A stretch of 64,000 nucleotides of DNA from Candidatus Intricatilinea gracilis. GTDB taxonomy: Bacteria; Pseudomonadota; Gammaproteobacteria; Burkholderiales; Burkholderiaceae_C. Positions 36,376 to 44,839 of this stretch are shown here, in pieces (the stretch's first letter is position 1; every line of letters begins with the position of its first letter). Location: the NCBI GenBank assembly GCA_016702605.1, contig JADJDQ010000005.1:62001-126000 (forward strand), given 5' to 3'. The translations under genes were made by a program, and so were the position numbers. Below the pieces are notes generated by a model that worked only from the letters and a program-made list of their open reading frames with translations, had not been told where the DNA came from and made no database searches.

Positions 36376-37374
36376 ATGACCCGACACACCCCACGCGCGG
36401 TCGCCCAGCGGAACCGGCCGGCCCGGCTGCGCGCCAGGTGGCGGGCCACGCTGCGCGCCTCGGACCGGCGCACCGCTCACCTGAGCCCCACCACACGCGG
36501 GCTGCTGTGGACCAGCGCCGCGGGCTTCCTGTTTTGTGTGCTCAACGCACTGATGCGATCGCTGGCGCTGCAACTCGACCCCTTTCAGGCGCAGTTCCTG
36601 CGCTACGCCTTCGGCCTGCTGGTGCTGCTGCCCATGGTCTGGCACGCCGGGCTGGCGGCCTACCGGCCGACCCAGATCGGTGGCCAGTTCAGCCGCGGCG
36701 CGGTCCATACGCTGGGCCTGGGCCTGTGGTTCGTGGCGCTGCCGCGTATTCCGCTGGCCGACATGACGGCCATCGGTTTCACCACGCCCATCTTCATCAT
36801 GATCGGTGCGACGCTGTTCCTGGCCGAGCCGATGCGCCGGGCACGCTGGATCGCCACCCTGGTGGGTTTTGCGGGCGTGTTGATCGTGGTCGGCCCGAGC
36901 CTGTCGGGCAGCGGCGGTGGCTACCACCTCATCATGCTGGCGTCTGCGCCGATGTTCGCGGCCTCGTTTCTCATCACCAAGGCGCTCACGCGCTACGAGT
37001 CACCGGGCGTGATCCTGGTCTGGCAGTCGATCACCGTGTCGCTGCTGAGCCTGCCGCTGGCGCTGTGGCACTGGCAGGCCCTCGGCGCCTGGCACTGGCT
37101 GGGCTTCCTGATGTGCGGCGTGCTCGGCAGCGGCGGGCACTACTGCCTGACCCGTTCGTTCGTGGCCGCCGACATCTCGGCAACCCAGTCGGCCAAGTTT
37201 CTCGACCTGTTGTGGTCGGCACTGATGGGCTGGATGGTGTTCAGCGAGTTTCCGAGCCAATCCACACTGATCGGCGGTTGTGTCATCTGCGCCGCCACGC
37301 TGTGGGTGGCGCGACGCGAATCACGCGCCCGCGCCGCGCCCGCAGCCACGGCGCCAGCGGTGCTGGACGCCTGA
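36376..37374 (+). CDS. DMT superfamily transporter (EamA)
   Basis: A 332-residue inner-membrane protein with ten predicted helices in two EamA repeats. The first begins SPTTRGLLWTSAAGFLFCVLNALM. The second begins HLIMLASAPMFAASFLITKALTRYE. Conserved motifs include QAQFLRYAFGLLVLLP and VAADISATQSAKFLDLLWS. Members export metabolites or amino acids; the substrate is unknown. The N-terminal ~45 residues are Arg-rich and probably cytosolic. ATG 36376 is preferred to the upstream GTG-type start. It is divergent from the RES/Xre pair. Confidence 0.9.
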   Translation: MTRHTPRAVAQRNRPARLRARWRATLRASDRRTAHLSPTTRGLLWTSAAGFLFCVLNALMRSLALQLDPFQAQFLRYAFGLLVLLPMVWHAGLAAYRPTQIGGQFSRGAVHTLGLGLWFVALPRIPLADMTAIGFTTPIFIMIGATLFLAEPMRRARWIATLVGFAGVLIVVGPSLSGSGGGYHLIMLASAPMFAASFLITKALTRYESPGVILVWQSITVSLLSLPLALWHWQALGAWHWLGFLMCGVLGSGGHYCLTRSFVAADISATQSAKFLDLLWSALMGWMVFSEFPSQSTLIGGCVICAATLWVARRESRARAAPAATAPAVLDA

Positions 37375-37451
37375 ACAAGCGCCGCCGCCGCTAAAGGGCA
37401 GCATTCAAGTCGCCAGGGCAGGATCGGCCAGCTGCCGTGCGGATGAGACAG

Positions 37452-37787
37452 TCACTGTCTGGCCAGTTGTGGTGCTGTGTTGGCGGGCGCGGCAACCCAC
37501 GACGCAGTGGCAGGCGGTTGCACGAGGAAGGTGTTGCTGTCGATGCCGGCCGGAGCCGCCCGGCGGGCCTGCACAGCCGGGTGATCATGGTTGGCATGCA
37601 CCAGCGCCCAACGCGGGCTGGCAGGATGCCCCACCAGCGCGGGGCTCGCGTCGCGCGCCTGCACGGCGGCGATGTCGGGTGCGCCGAGGCTGGCCACAGC
37701 CGGGTGGCTGAAGGGGCCGGCGGCCTGGGCCGTGGCAGCCAGCAGCACACAGGCTGCGGCGACGAATGTTGAGTTCAGCTTGGTCAT
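37452..37787 (-). CDS. Small secreted protein of unknown function
   Basis: A 111-residue protein with a clear signal peptide (FVAAACVLLAATAQAAG, cleavage after about residue 22). The mature part is rich in Ala, Pro and His, with repeated HPAV/HPAS units (HPAVASLGAP, GHPASPRWALVHANHDHPAVQARR) and no cysteine. The His-rich repeats might bind metal, but nothing establishes this. A promoter-like pair is visible upstream: TTTACA, 17 nt, CAATAT on the minus strand. No relative recognised. Confidence 0.6.
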   Translation of the reverse strand: MTKLNSTFVAAACVLLAATAQAAGPFSHPAVASLGAPDIAAVQARDASPALVGHPASPRWALVHANHDHPAVQARRAAPAGIDSNTFLVQPPATASWVAAPANTAPQLARQ

Positions 37788-37814
37788 GACAGGGTTCCCT
37801 TGAGTCACCGATTG

Positions 37815-37843
37815 ATATTGCAGCGCAACAAAATCAGTGTAAA
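37815..37843 (-). promoter_or_regulatory. Possible sigma-70 promoter of the small secreted protein gene
   Basis: On the minus strand TTTACA (37843-37838) is separated by exactly 17 nt from CAATAT (37820-37815). The -35 matches consensus in five of six positions; the -10 is weak. Transcription would start about 20 nt before the ATG at 37787, with AAGGGA as ribosome binding site. Confidence 0.35.
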
Positions 37844-38238
37844 CCCTTGATATTCGACTCATCCCGCTGCCGCGCATTGGGGCTGGACAAGGCTCGAAAA
37901 CATCACACGCGGCTGCTACACCCGACCGCCGAGGCTGCCGCCGTTGAAGCCCCGGCGCGTGTTGCACTGCGCAAACTGCCGCGCGAGCGCTAAAATATGT
38001 GTCTTTCCCCCTGATGTTGTGGTCGCCGCCCGGCGGCCGGCGAGCCGGTTCTCGGTGCATCGGGTGGCTTTTCACCCTTCAACCTCGCCTGGCGTGGTGT
38101 TGGCGCCCGATGGGGCGCCGCTACCAGAGTCGGGCCCGCGGCGGCGCCGGGCTGCCGGTTTTCACGATCACGGAGGTCACGTCTGAAAACGTGGTCGTTT
38201 GTGTTCGCCGCTACGTTACCCCCAGCCAGGAGGCCCAT
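37844..38238. other. Long leader region of infA
   Basis: No convincing gene is seen. The last 220 nt before infA are GC-rich and contain several hairpins, for example CACGT-CTGAAA-ACGTG at 38178-38193 and GGCGCC-type inverted repeats near 38100-38120. This suggests a structured 5' untranslated region. Because infA is a translation factor, autogenous or temperature-dependent control is possible but unproven. Confidence 0.35.
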
Positions 38239-38496
38239 TTGGCCAAGGAAGAACTCATCGAAATGCACGGCACCGTCAACGAGGTGCTGCCTGATTCCCG
38301 TTTTCGCGTCACGCTGGACAACGGCCACACCCTGGTCGCCTACACCTCGGGCCGCATGCGCAAGCATCACATCCGCATCCTTGCAGGTGACGCTGTGTCG
38401 CTCGAACTGTCGCCCTACGACCTGAGCAAGGGCCGCATCACTTTCCGACACATCGAGCGCCGCGGCCCGCCGCAAGGCGCCAGCCGCTCGCGCTGA
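38239..38496 (+). CDS. infA: Translation initiation factor IF-1 (Burkholderiales second type)
   Basis: An 85-residue S1/OB-fold protein: AKEELIEMHGTVNEVLPDSR, NGHTLVAYTSGRMRKHHIRIL and GDAVSLELSPYDLSKGRITFR are clear IF-1 sequence. The C-terminal RRGPPQGASRSR extension, beyond the usual 72 residues, is typical of the second IF-1 of Burkholderiales. The start codon is TTG at 38239, supported by a perfect AGGAGG (38228-38233) five bases upstream; no ATG or GTG fits. IF-1 binds the ribosomal A site during initiation. Confidence 0.95.
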   Translation: MAKEELIEMHGTVNEVLPDSRFRVTLDNGHTLVAYTSGRMRKHHIRILAGDAVSLELSPYDLSKGRITFRHIERRGPPQGASRSR

Positions 38497-38524
38497 ACGA
38501 CGTTCGGGTCTGGTCAGGCGCCAC

Positions 38525-39208
38525 ATGGCAGCCCGGTTGTCCGACGCTGTGTGGCAGCAGTCCGTGATCCGCACGGTCGTGGCTCTCGGCCTGGCCTGTG
38601 GCGCTGCCGCGTCGACCGGCCAGGGCACCGAAGCAATCAAGGGCAACTGGACCTTCCAGGCTCTGCTCGATGGCTCGCCAATCGGCCAGCACAGCTTTTC
38701 GCTGGTTAGCCGGGGTGGGCAACAAGAAATGACCATTGCCGCCAGCTTCGACGTCAAGCTGCTCGGCATCACCGTCTACCGCTACCGTCATCGCAATGTC
38801 GAACGCTGGGACGGCCACTGCCTGAGTTCCTTGAGCTCCGAGACCGACGACGACGGCAGCAAACTCTCCGTCGAGGCACGCAAGGAGGCGGACGGCCTGC
38901 TCGTCACGGCCAAACCTCCGTCGCTGACCTTGCCCGGTTGCGTCATGAGTTTTGCCTACTGGAACCCGGCCATGCTCAGGCAGACCCAGTTGCTCAACTC
39001 GCAGACCGGTCGCTACGAGAAAGTGCGCATCGACGCACTCGGCAACGAGACCATCGAGGCGCAGGGCCGCAGCATCACCGCCGCGCGTTACCGCATCAAC
39101 GGCACCGAACAACCGATCGACCTCTGGTACACGCCGGCGGGTGACTGGGTCGGCCTGGCGTCCACCGTGTCGGGCGGCAAACGCAAGCTGACCTACCGAC
39201 GCATCTGA
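38525..39208 (+). CDS. DUF6134-like periplasmic protein
   Basis: A 227-residue protein with a signal peptide (VIRTVVALGLACGAAASTGQ) and a predicted all-beta body. Key stretches are WTFQALLDGSPIGQHSFSLV, LLGITVYRYRHRNVERW and IDLWYTPAGDWVGLASTV, resembling DUF6134/DUF3108-type proteins that read like lipoprotein-carrier-related beta folds. Function unknown. It lies 28 nt after infA and is convergent with the HAD gene. Family assignment is by recall of the pattern. Confidence 0.7.
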   Translation: MAARLSDAVWQQSVIRTVVALGLACGAAASTGQGTEAIKGNWTFQALLDGSPIGQHSFSLVSRGGQQEMTIAASFDVKLLGITVYRYRHRNVERWDGHCLSSLSSETDDDGSKLSVEARKEADGLLVTAKPPSLTLPGCVMSFAYWNPAMLRQTQLLNSQTGRYEKVRIDALGNETIEAQGRSITAARYRINGTEQPIDLWYTPAGDWVGLASTVSGGKRKLTYRRI

Positions 39209-39241
39209 CGGCCGTCGCTCGGCCCAAGGCCTCGGGGCCGA

Positions 39242-40003
39242 TCACTCCACACCGAGTTGATCCGCCAGATGCAGGAAGTCGTCGGCGACGAAGTCGAACT
39301 CACCGGCGTCGACGTGGGGAAGCACGGTGCCCGGACCTTCCTCGAACGGGCGTTTCACATAGGCCGTCATCAGACCGTTGCTGCGTGCGGCGCGCAGGTC
39401 CGACGGATGGCTGGCCACCAGCATCAACTCACCTGGCGCCACGTCGAGCAGACGGGCGCAGCCCAGGTAGGTTTCGGGGTCGGGCTTGTAGTGGCCGAAC
39501 AGTTCGGCCGACACGATGGCATCCCACGGCAGGCCGGCGTTGCGGGCCATGTCGACGAGCAGCGAGAAGTTGCCGTTCGACAATGTCGTGACCGGGAAGT
39601 CGCGCTTGAGCCGGGTCAGCCCAGCCACCGCATCAGGCCAGGCCGGCAGGCGGTGCCAGGCATGGTTGAGCTGATGGCGATCGGCCTCGCCCAGCACGGC
39701 CAGGCCATGGCGGCCGACGACGCCGTCCAGGATCATGCGGTGCAGCGTGTCGATGTGGGTCCACGGCAACTCGCCGCGTCGCACCCGGTCCATCGCCAGC
39801 GGATAACCAGCGCGCCAGTCGCGCGCAAACAGTGACCAGTCGCCGCTGACACCGTGACGCAGCGCCATGTCGGCAGCCTCGCGCGACACACCGCCGTGCC
39901 AGTCGACCACGGTGCCGAACACATCGAACGCCAGCGCGCGCGGGCGCCTGAGGTCAGGCACGGAGGAAAACGACCGGGTGGGCGCAGCAGCAGATGTCGT
40001 CAT
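39242..40003 (-). CDS. Haloacid dehalogenase, type II
   Basis: A 253-residue HAD-superfamily enzyme. The nucleophile Asp is in AFDVFGTVVDWHGG near residue 27, the second motif is TLSNGNFSLL, the Lys is in HYKPDPETYLGCARLL, and the final motif is VASHPSDLRAARSNGLMTAYVKRP. The pattern matches type II (L-2-haloacid) dehalogenases, which convert 2-haloalkanoates to 2-hydroxyacids. Many members with this label have other small organic-acid substrates. The ATG at 40003 is preferred because upstream codons are low-complexity. Confidence 0.88.
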   Translation of the reverse strand: MTTSAAAPTRSFSSVPDLRRPRALAFDVFGTVVDWHGGVSREAADMALRHGVSGDWSLFARDWRAGYPLAMDRVRRGELPWTHIDTLHRMILDGVVGRHGLAVLGEADRHQLNHAWHRLPAWPDAVAGLTRLKRDFPVTTLSNGNFSLLVDMARNAGLPWDAIVSAELFGHYKPDPETYLGCARLLDVAPGELMLVASHPSDLRAARSNGLMTAYVKRPFEEGPGTVLPHVDAGEFDFVADDFLHLADQLGVE

Positions 40004-40089
40004 GGGGGCGGCAAGCGTCGGGTGATGTCGATGAGTGATCGAACGGGTGATCGAACGGCTGAACGAACCGGCGACCGTGGGGACAGGCG

Positions 40090-40977
40090 TCAACCGCCCG
40101 TGAGTTTCTCGCGCAGGCGTTTGCACTCATCCTCGCGTGGTGTCAGCGCGGCGGCACGGCGCTCGTCGGCCACGGCTTCGCTGTCGCCGAACACCACCAC
40201 ATGGGCCTGCGACACGTCCAGGCCGACGGCGGCAAAGTGCAGCAGCACGCCCGCGTCGCGCGCCACATGGCGCTCACCGGCATGCAGCACCACGATGTCG
40301 GCACTCGGCGAGGCGGGCAGCTTGCCACTCGCGCCACTCACCCGCGCCAGCGTCGTCGCCATGCTGAGGTCGCGTGCGATCTGCACCCGCACCATGGCCG
40401 GCAACTGCTTGAGCGGCAGCAGGCCACAGTGGCCGTCGTTGACGGCTGCACCCAATTGCTGACGCACGCCGGGTTCGACTCGGCTGTCGAGTTGCACATC
40501 GGCCATGCTCGGCCGGATCTGCGCCCTTGGCAGGTTGCCGCCGTACACCGGCACACCGGCGCGCACCGCGGCCATCACCACAGGGGCATAACGTGCCCAG
40601 GGCCAACCCGCGTCGACCCAGCCCAGGGCCTCACGCACCCGGGCCTCGTCGGCACCCGGCGGCAACGCCGTGGTGTCGCGGCCGCTGTCGGCCATCTCCA
40701 TCACCACGGCGCGCAGCCGGCGGGCTGCCGCGAGGCGGCTGACCTCGGCGGCAATCTGCCGCTGGTGGTCGACCTGGTCATGTTGTTCACCGAACAGCAG
40801 CAGGCCACGACCGGCGGGCAGGCCGGGCAGCTCTGTGGATGTGTCGGCAAACGGCGCAACCGCTTGCGGGGCGCCGGAGGCTACACAAGCCGACAGGCCA
40901 GGAACCAGGATGGCTGTCAAGGTGGCGGCCAGCGCCGTGTACAGGTGGTGGTGGCGAACAGAGCTGATTGCAGTCAT
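40090..40977 (-). CDS. ChaN family (haem-binding, Tiki-like) lipoprotein
   Basis: A 295-residue protein with a lipoprotein signal (TAILVPGLSACVAS, Cys near residue 31). The ChaN core has LLFGEQHDQVDHQRQIAAEV, VVMEMADSGRD and VLHAGERHVARDAGV. The Glu-His pairs GEQHD and GERHV are the conserved metal or haem-site residues of the ChaN/TIKI fold. Role in haem or iron handling is inferred from Campylobacter ChaN; a metalloprotease role has also been proposed for the fold. It is divergent from the flavin-fold gene at 41190. Confidence 0.88.
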   Translation of the reverse strand: MTAISSVRHHHLYTALAATLTAILVPGLSACVASGAPQAVAPFADTSTELPGLPAGRGLLLFGEQHDQVDHQRQIAAEVSRLAAARRLRAVVMEMADSGRDTTALPPGADEARVREALGWVDAGWPWARYAPVVMAAVRAGVPVYGGNLPRAQIRPSMADVQLDSRVEPGVRQQLGAAVNDGHCGLLPLKQLPAMVRVQIARDLSMATTLARVSGASGKLPASPSADIVVLHAGERHVARDAGVLLHFAAVGLDVSQAHVVVFGDSEAVADERRAAALTPREDECKRLREKLTGG

Positions 40978-41189
40978 GGCCGCCAAGTATGACCGTGAAC
41001 TGCTCGCGACCGCCCCGACCCCTCCCAGCGGCAGCGGGCGGCATGTTCGTGAGAACACCGGATCGCCGGCCGATTGGCCCCACGCCTGGGCACGCCGACA
41101 CACCTGCAACTGCACCCACGACAGGGACGTCAGCGTCGGCGCACCGTTGTGGGCGATGATGCGGGTTTTGCCGCAGTCAGGAGTACACC

Positions 41190-41639
41190 GTGCACGACGA
41201 CCAGAACAACCATGACGAGTGGACCCAGCTGGGCACGTGGATAGCCGGCATGCCCGTGGCGATGATGACCAATCTCGACGCCGACGGCGCCCTGACGAGC
41301 CGGCCCATGTGGCTGCTGGGCGCGCCCGACGGCGGCGCGCTATGGTTTCTGGCCGATGCACGCTCGACCAAGATGCAGCGCCTGGACACCGTCAACCTCA
41401 GCTTCAGCGACGCAGCGCGCTCGCGCTACGTGTCGCTCAGCGGCCATGCCGAGATCGACACCGACCGTGCCCGCCTCGAACGGCTGTGGACACCCCAAGC
41501 CGCCACCTGGTTTCCGGGCGGGCGTGACGACGCCGATCTGGTGCTGCTGAAGTTCATCCCGGCCGCGGCTGACCACTGGGACACACCCCGCGTGGCCATC
41601 GTCGACGTGCAACGCGTCGAGGCCAGCGAACCGGCTTGA
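41190..41639 (+). CDS. Pyridoxamine 5'-phosphate oxidase-related (general stress) protein
   Basis: A 149-residue split-barrel flavin-binding-fold protein. MMTNLDADGALTSRPMWLLG and ALWFLADARSTKMQRLDTV are the usual FMN-contact regions, and ERLWTPQAATWFPGGRDDADLVLLKF matches the C-terminal part of the general stress protein 26-like family. Cofactor and reaction are uncertain. The start is GTG at 41190 with CAGGAG about 8 nt upstream; no in-frame ATG is suitably placed. Confidence 0.85.
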   Translation: MHDDQNNHDEWTQLGTWIAGMPVAMMTNLDADGALTSRPMWLLGAPDGGALWFLADARSTKMQRLDTVNLSFSDAARSRYVSLSGHAEIDTDRARLERLWTPQAATWFPGGRDDADLVLLKFIPAAADHWDTPRVAIVDVQRVEASEPA

Positions 41640-41867
41640 TCCGGCCCGACGTGGCCGGCACCGGCCGGCGCGGCAACTTCGCCGACCAGCACACCGGGTC
41701 GACCCGCCAGGTCCGACCCGGGCGGCAGCCTGCGGGCGCCACCCCCTGACCGGGGGCCAGATTTGATCCTTCGCAAGGTACTTGACGCGTCGACCTGTGA
41801 GTTGCAGCCAAGAATGCTGCACCGCACAAGTCATGCCGGCTTTCGAGCCGGATAGCCCGCTTAATCA

Positions 41868-41902
41868 CACGATCGACCTGTCGATAGACAGGTGACGATC
41901 GC
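41868..41902 (+). promoter_or_regulatory. Inverted repeat upstream of the DUF3141 gene
   Basis: ACCTGTC (41876-41882) and GACAGGT (41887-41893) form a perfect 7-bp stem with a GATA loop. CGATCG flanks both arms with a two-base offset, extending the symmetry to about 34 nt. It ends about 24 nt before the DUF3141 ATG, so it may be an operator or a leader hairpin. Confidence 0.4.
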
Positions 41903-41925
41903 GTCAAGCAACCACCGGTAGCATC

Positions 41926-44307
41926 ATGAACGCCCCCCTCGCCTCCACAGGCGTCAGCTCCTCCACCCTGGGTCTGCTCGCCGACATCCCTGGCGCCGAC
42001 GTTGCGCTCGACGCACTCGAACGTAGCGTGCTGTTTCTCGACACGCTGCGCCAGCGCGGCAACATCTACACCGAACACGTCAACGACGGCGCGCCCGCGC
42101 TGCTGAAGTTCGCGCACGAACCGGTGCTCGACGGCCGCGACCTGCCGCGCCGCTGCAACTATTCGCTGCTGCACCTGCTGCCGCTGGCCGGTGTCGCGAG
42201 TGATCCGCAGGCCGCGCCGGTGGTGGTGGTCGACCCCCGCGCCGGCCATGGCCCGGGCATCGGCGGCTTCAAGGAAGACTCCGAAATCGGCGTGGCGCTG
42301 CGTGCCGGGCACCCGGTCTACTTCGTCACGTTCCGCCCGCAACCCGAAGAAGGCCAGACCCTGGCAGACGTGATGGCGGCCGAGGCGCGGTTTCTCGAGG
42401 TGGTGGCCGAACGCCACCCGCAGGCGCTTTCAAAGCCAGTGGTGATCGGCAACTGCCAGGCCGGCTGGGCCATCGCCATGCTGGCCGCGGCACGCCCCGA
42501 ACTGTTCGGCACCACGGTGCTGGTGGGCTCGCCGATGTCTTACTGGGCCGGCGGCTCGAAGATGAACCCGATGCGTTACAGCGGCGCCAGCCTGGGCGGC
42601 GCCTGGCTGGCTTCGTTCACCGGCGACCTCAACGCCGACCGTTTCGACGGCGCACACCTGGTCGAGAACTTCGAGAAGCTCAACCCGGCGCATGCCAAGT
42701 GGAGCAAGTACCAACGCCTGTATGCCAAGGTCGACACAGAGGCCGAACGTTTCCTCGATTTCGAACGCTGGTGGGGCGGCTACTTCCGCATGACTGGCGC
42801 CGAAATCGAGACCATCGTCGAGAACCTGTTCGTCGGCAACCGGCTGGCGCGAGGCGAGATGCAGATCGACGGCCTGCCGCTCGACCTGCGCAACATCACC
42901 TCGCCGGTGGTGTGTTTTGCCTCGTGGGGCGACAACATCACGCCGCCGCCGCAGGCGCTGGACTGGATCATCGACACCTGGGGCGACGAACGCGCCATCG
43001 CCGCGGCCGGCCGCACCATCATCTACGTGCTGCACGAGGACATCGGCCACCTGGGCATCTTTGTTGGCGGCGACATCGCACGCAAGGAACACGACCAGAT
43101 CGTCAACTCGATGGATGTGATCGCCAGCCTGCCGCCCGGTCTGTACGAGATGAAGCTGGTCGACAAGGCCGGCCACAAGGTCGAACGTGCACCCGAGCGC
43201 TGGGACGAACTCGAGCCCGGCAGCTACAGCGCCGATTTCATCCACCGCACCATGGACGACATCCGGGCGCTCAACCCCGAGGGGCGCGACGAAGAAAAGT
43301 TGTTCTCCACCGTGGCGCAGCTCTCCGAGATCAACAGCACGATCTACAAGACCTGGATGCGCCCGGTCGTGCGGGCCATGTCCAACCGCAAGGTGGCCGA
43401 TGCCATCACCCACCTGCACCCGATGCGCTGGCAGCGCCAGCTGGTGTCGGATGTGCAGCCCGGCAGCGCCCATCTGGCCGCCATGGCCACCCGGGTGCGT
43501 GAACAACGCCATGCCCTGCCGGACGACCACCCGGCGCGCCAGGTCGAGAAGCAGTTCTCCGACCTGGTCGAGATCTCGATGAACCTGTACCGCGACCTGC
43601 GTGATCAGGCCACCGTCAACTGGACCCGCCTGGCCTTCGGCCCCTTCGGCCTGGGCGCCTGGCTCAAGCCGCTGCCCAGCGACGCCGAACGCGCCGAACA
43701 ACGCGCCAATGCCGATCTGGCCCGCCATCGCCGCGAGGTGCTGCCACATCTGGGCACCGGCAACCTGGCGCGTGCGGTCTGCCGCATCGTGCAGGCTGGC
43801 ATGCTCGAAACCGGCAGCTTCGAACGCCGCAGCATGCGCCTGGCGCGTCAGCTGGCCGACCGGTATCCGAACGACGCCCAGGACGAGGCCATCGACTGGC
43901 GCGCCCTCATGCGTGAAGAAGCCCGCGTGCTCGCCGTGGCGCCCACCCAGGCGCTGCAGGCCGTGGCCGCCATGTTGCCCGACACCGACCTGCGCGAACG
44001 CGCCCTGGCCGTCGCCGCCGCCGTGTTGATGGTCGACCCGACACCCGAAGCACCGCAGTACGACGTGGTGGAACGCCTGGGCATCTACCTGGGTGTTGCG
44101 CCCGAACGTGTCTTCGAACTGGCGCAGGCGCTGGTGCGGCCGTTCGAGCAGGGCAACGATGCGACGGCAATGTCAGGTGCGGCCGAACAGCCTATCGCGG
44201 CGACTGCAACAACACCCGCCACGCCCAAACGAGCCAGGCGCGGCGCGCGGGCTGCGGCGCCGATCGTGCGCGCCAGCCGCAAGGGCTTGTCCGCTGCGGA
44301 CGCCTGA
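41926..44307 (+). CDS. DUF3141 protein, PHA-synthase-like alpha/beta hydrolase
   Basis: A 793-residue protein. Its central domain resembles polyhydroxyalkanoate synthases: VVVVDPRAGHGPGIGGFK, then a lipase-like box GNCQAG with a Cys at the nucleophile position (Cys177), an Asp in WGDNITPP (Asp336) and a His in EDIGHLGIF (His375). This would give a Cys-Asp-His triad as in PhaC. The C-terminal ~400 residues are helical and of unknown role, ending in a basic Ala/Arg-rich tail. It starts a unit that continues with MaoC-Pta and acetate kinase genes, a linkage known in other proteobacteria. Polymerase activity is inferred only. Confidence 0.9.
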   Translation: MNAPLASTGVSSSTLGLLADIPGADVALDALERSVLFLDTLRQRGNIYTEHVNDGAPALLKFAHEPVLDGRDLPRRCNYSLLHLLPLAGVASDPQAAPVVVVDPRAGHGPGIGGFKEDSEIGVALRAGHPVYFVTFRPQPEEGQTLADVMAAEARFLEVVAERHPQALSKPVVIGNCQAGWAIAMLAAARPELFGTTVLVGSPMSYWAGGSKMNPMRYSGASLGGAWLASFTGDLNADRFDGAHLVENFEKLNPAHAKWSKYQRLYAKVDTEAERFLDFERWWGGYFRMTGAEIETIVENLFVGNRLARGEMQIDGLPLDLRNITSPVVCFASWGDNITPPPQALDWIIDTWGDERAIAAAGRTIIYVLHEDIGHLGIFVGGDIARKEHDQIVNSMDVIASLPPGLYEMKLVDKAGHKVERAPERWDELEPGSYSADFIHRTMDDIRALNPEGRDEEKLFSTVAQLSEINSTIYKTWMRPVVRAMSNRKVADAITHLHPMRWQRQLVSDVQPGSAHLAAMATRVREQRHALPDDHPARQVEKQFSDLVEISMNLYRDLRDQATVNWTRLAFGPFGLGAWLKPLPSDAERAEQRANADLARHRREVLPHLGTGNLARAVCRIVQAGMLETGSFERRSMRLARQLADRYPNDAQDEAIDWRALMREEARVLAVAPTQALQAVAAMLPDTDLRERALAVAAAVLMVDPTPEAPQYDVVERLGIYLGVAPERVFELAQALVRPFEQGNDATAMSGAAEQPIAATATTPATPKRARRGARAAAPIVRASRKGLSAADA

Positions 44308-44335
44308 GCCTCCCGAGATCGACGCTCAGAATTTC

Positions 44336-44357
44336 AGGGTATACCCTTGGTTTGACA
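44336..44357 (+). promoter_or_regulatory. Palindrome AGGGTATACCCT with adjacent TTGACA
   Basis: AGGGTATACCCT (44336-44347) is a perfect 12-bp palindrome followed four bases later by TTGACA (44352-44357), an ideal -35 hexamer. No good -10 lies 16-18 nt on, so promoter function is uncertain. It may be the operator of a promoter for the genes from 44459. Confidence 0.35.
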
Positions 44358-44458
44358 CAGAAGCCGTGGACAATGCGGCGCCAGCCAGCAACTCGATGGT
44401 CGAGCTTGCCCCTGGCACCAGCGCAGGCGATGTGTGAACCAGATCAGCGAGATCAGCC

Positions 44459-44785
44459 ATGCCAGGCAGCAACCACAACCCAGCCGATCGGGTGATGCTT
44501 ATCTTCGGCCTGAATCCGGCCACCAGCAGTGACGAGGTGCGAATGCTGCTCGCCGGCTGCAGCGGCGTGATCCGGCGCTTGAGCCACGACCTGGCGGTCG
44601 AGGTGATGGTGGCGCCCGGCGAGCAACACGAAGCCTACGCGCTGGTCCACCTGTGGTCCGACCCACAGATGGCCCGCCGCCTGGCGCATGACCTCAACAC
44701 CCGCCGGCTGCGGGCCCGCCCCGGCCCACACGGCGAACGTGGCCACAGCCTGCGGGCCTGGGTGCCCAGCATGCACTGGTCATGA
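44459..44785 (+). CDS. Small protein with RRM-like sequence pattern
   Basis: A 108-residue protein. VMLIFGLNPATSSDEVRMLL near the start and YALVHLWSDPQMARRLAHDL near the middle resemble the two RNP-like segments of an RNA-recognition-motif fold, and the C-terminal part is Arg-rich. The aromatic residues needed for RNA stacking are only partly present, so nucleic-acid binding is a guess. It sits between the DUF3141 and MaoC-Pta genes, 54 nt before the latter. Confidence 0.65.
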   Translation: MPGSNHNPADRVMLIFGLNPATSSDEVRMLLAGCSGVIRRLSHDLAVEVMVAPGEQHEAYALVHLWSDPQMARRLAHDLNTRRLRARPGPHGERGHSLRAWVPSMHWS

Positions 44786-44839
44786 ACTGACCCGGCCCGA
44801 CCCAACCGATTCGAAATCGAAAGCCAGAAGGAAACCCAC

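Noticed and set aside
41739..41757. GC-rich hairpin (CCCCCTGACCGGGGG) after the flavin-fold gene, considered as terminator
   Set aside because: No T tract follows, so intrinsic termination cannot be claimed.
44352..44374. A full sigma-70 promoter from TTGACA at 44352
   Set aside because: The nearest A/T-rich hexamer (GACAAT) is only 11 nt away; spacing is too short for a standard promoter.
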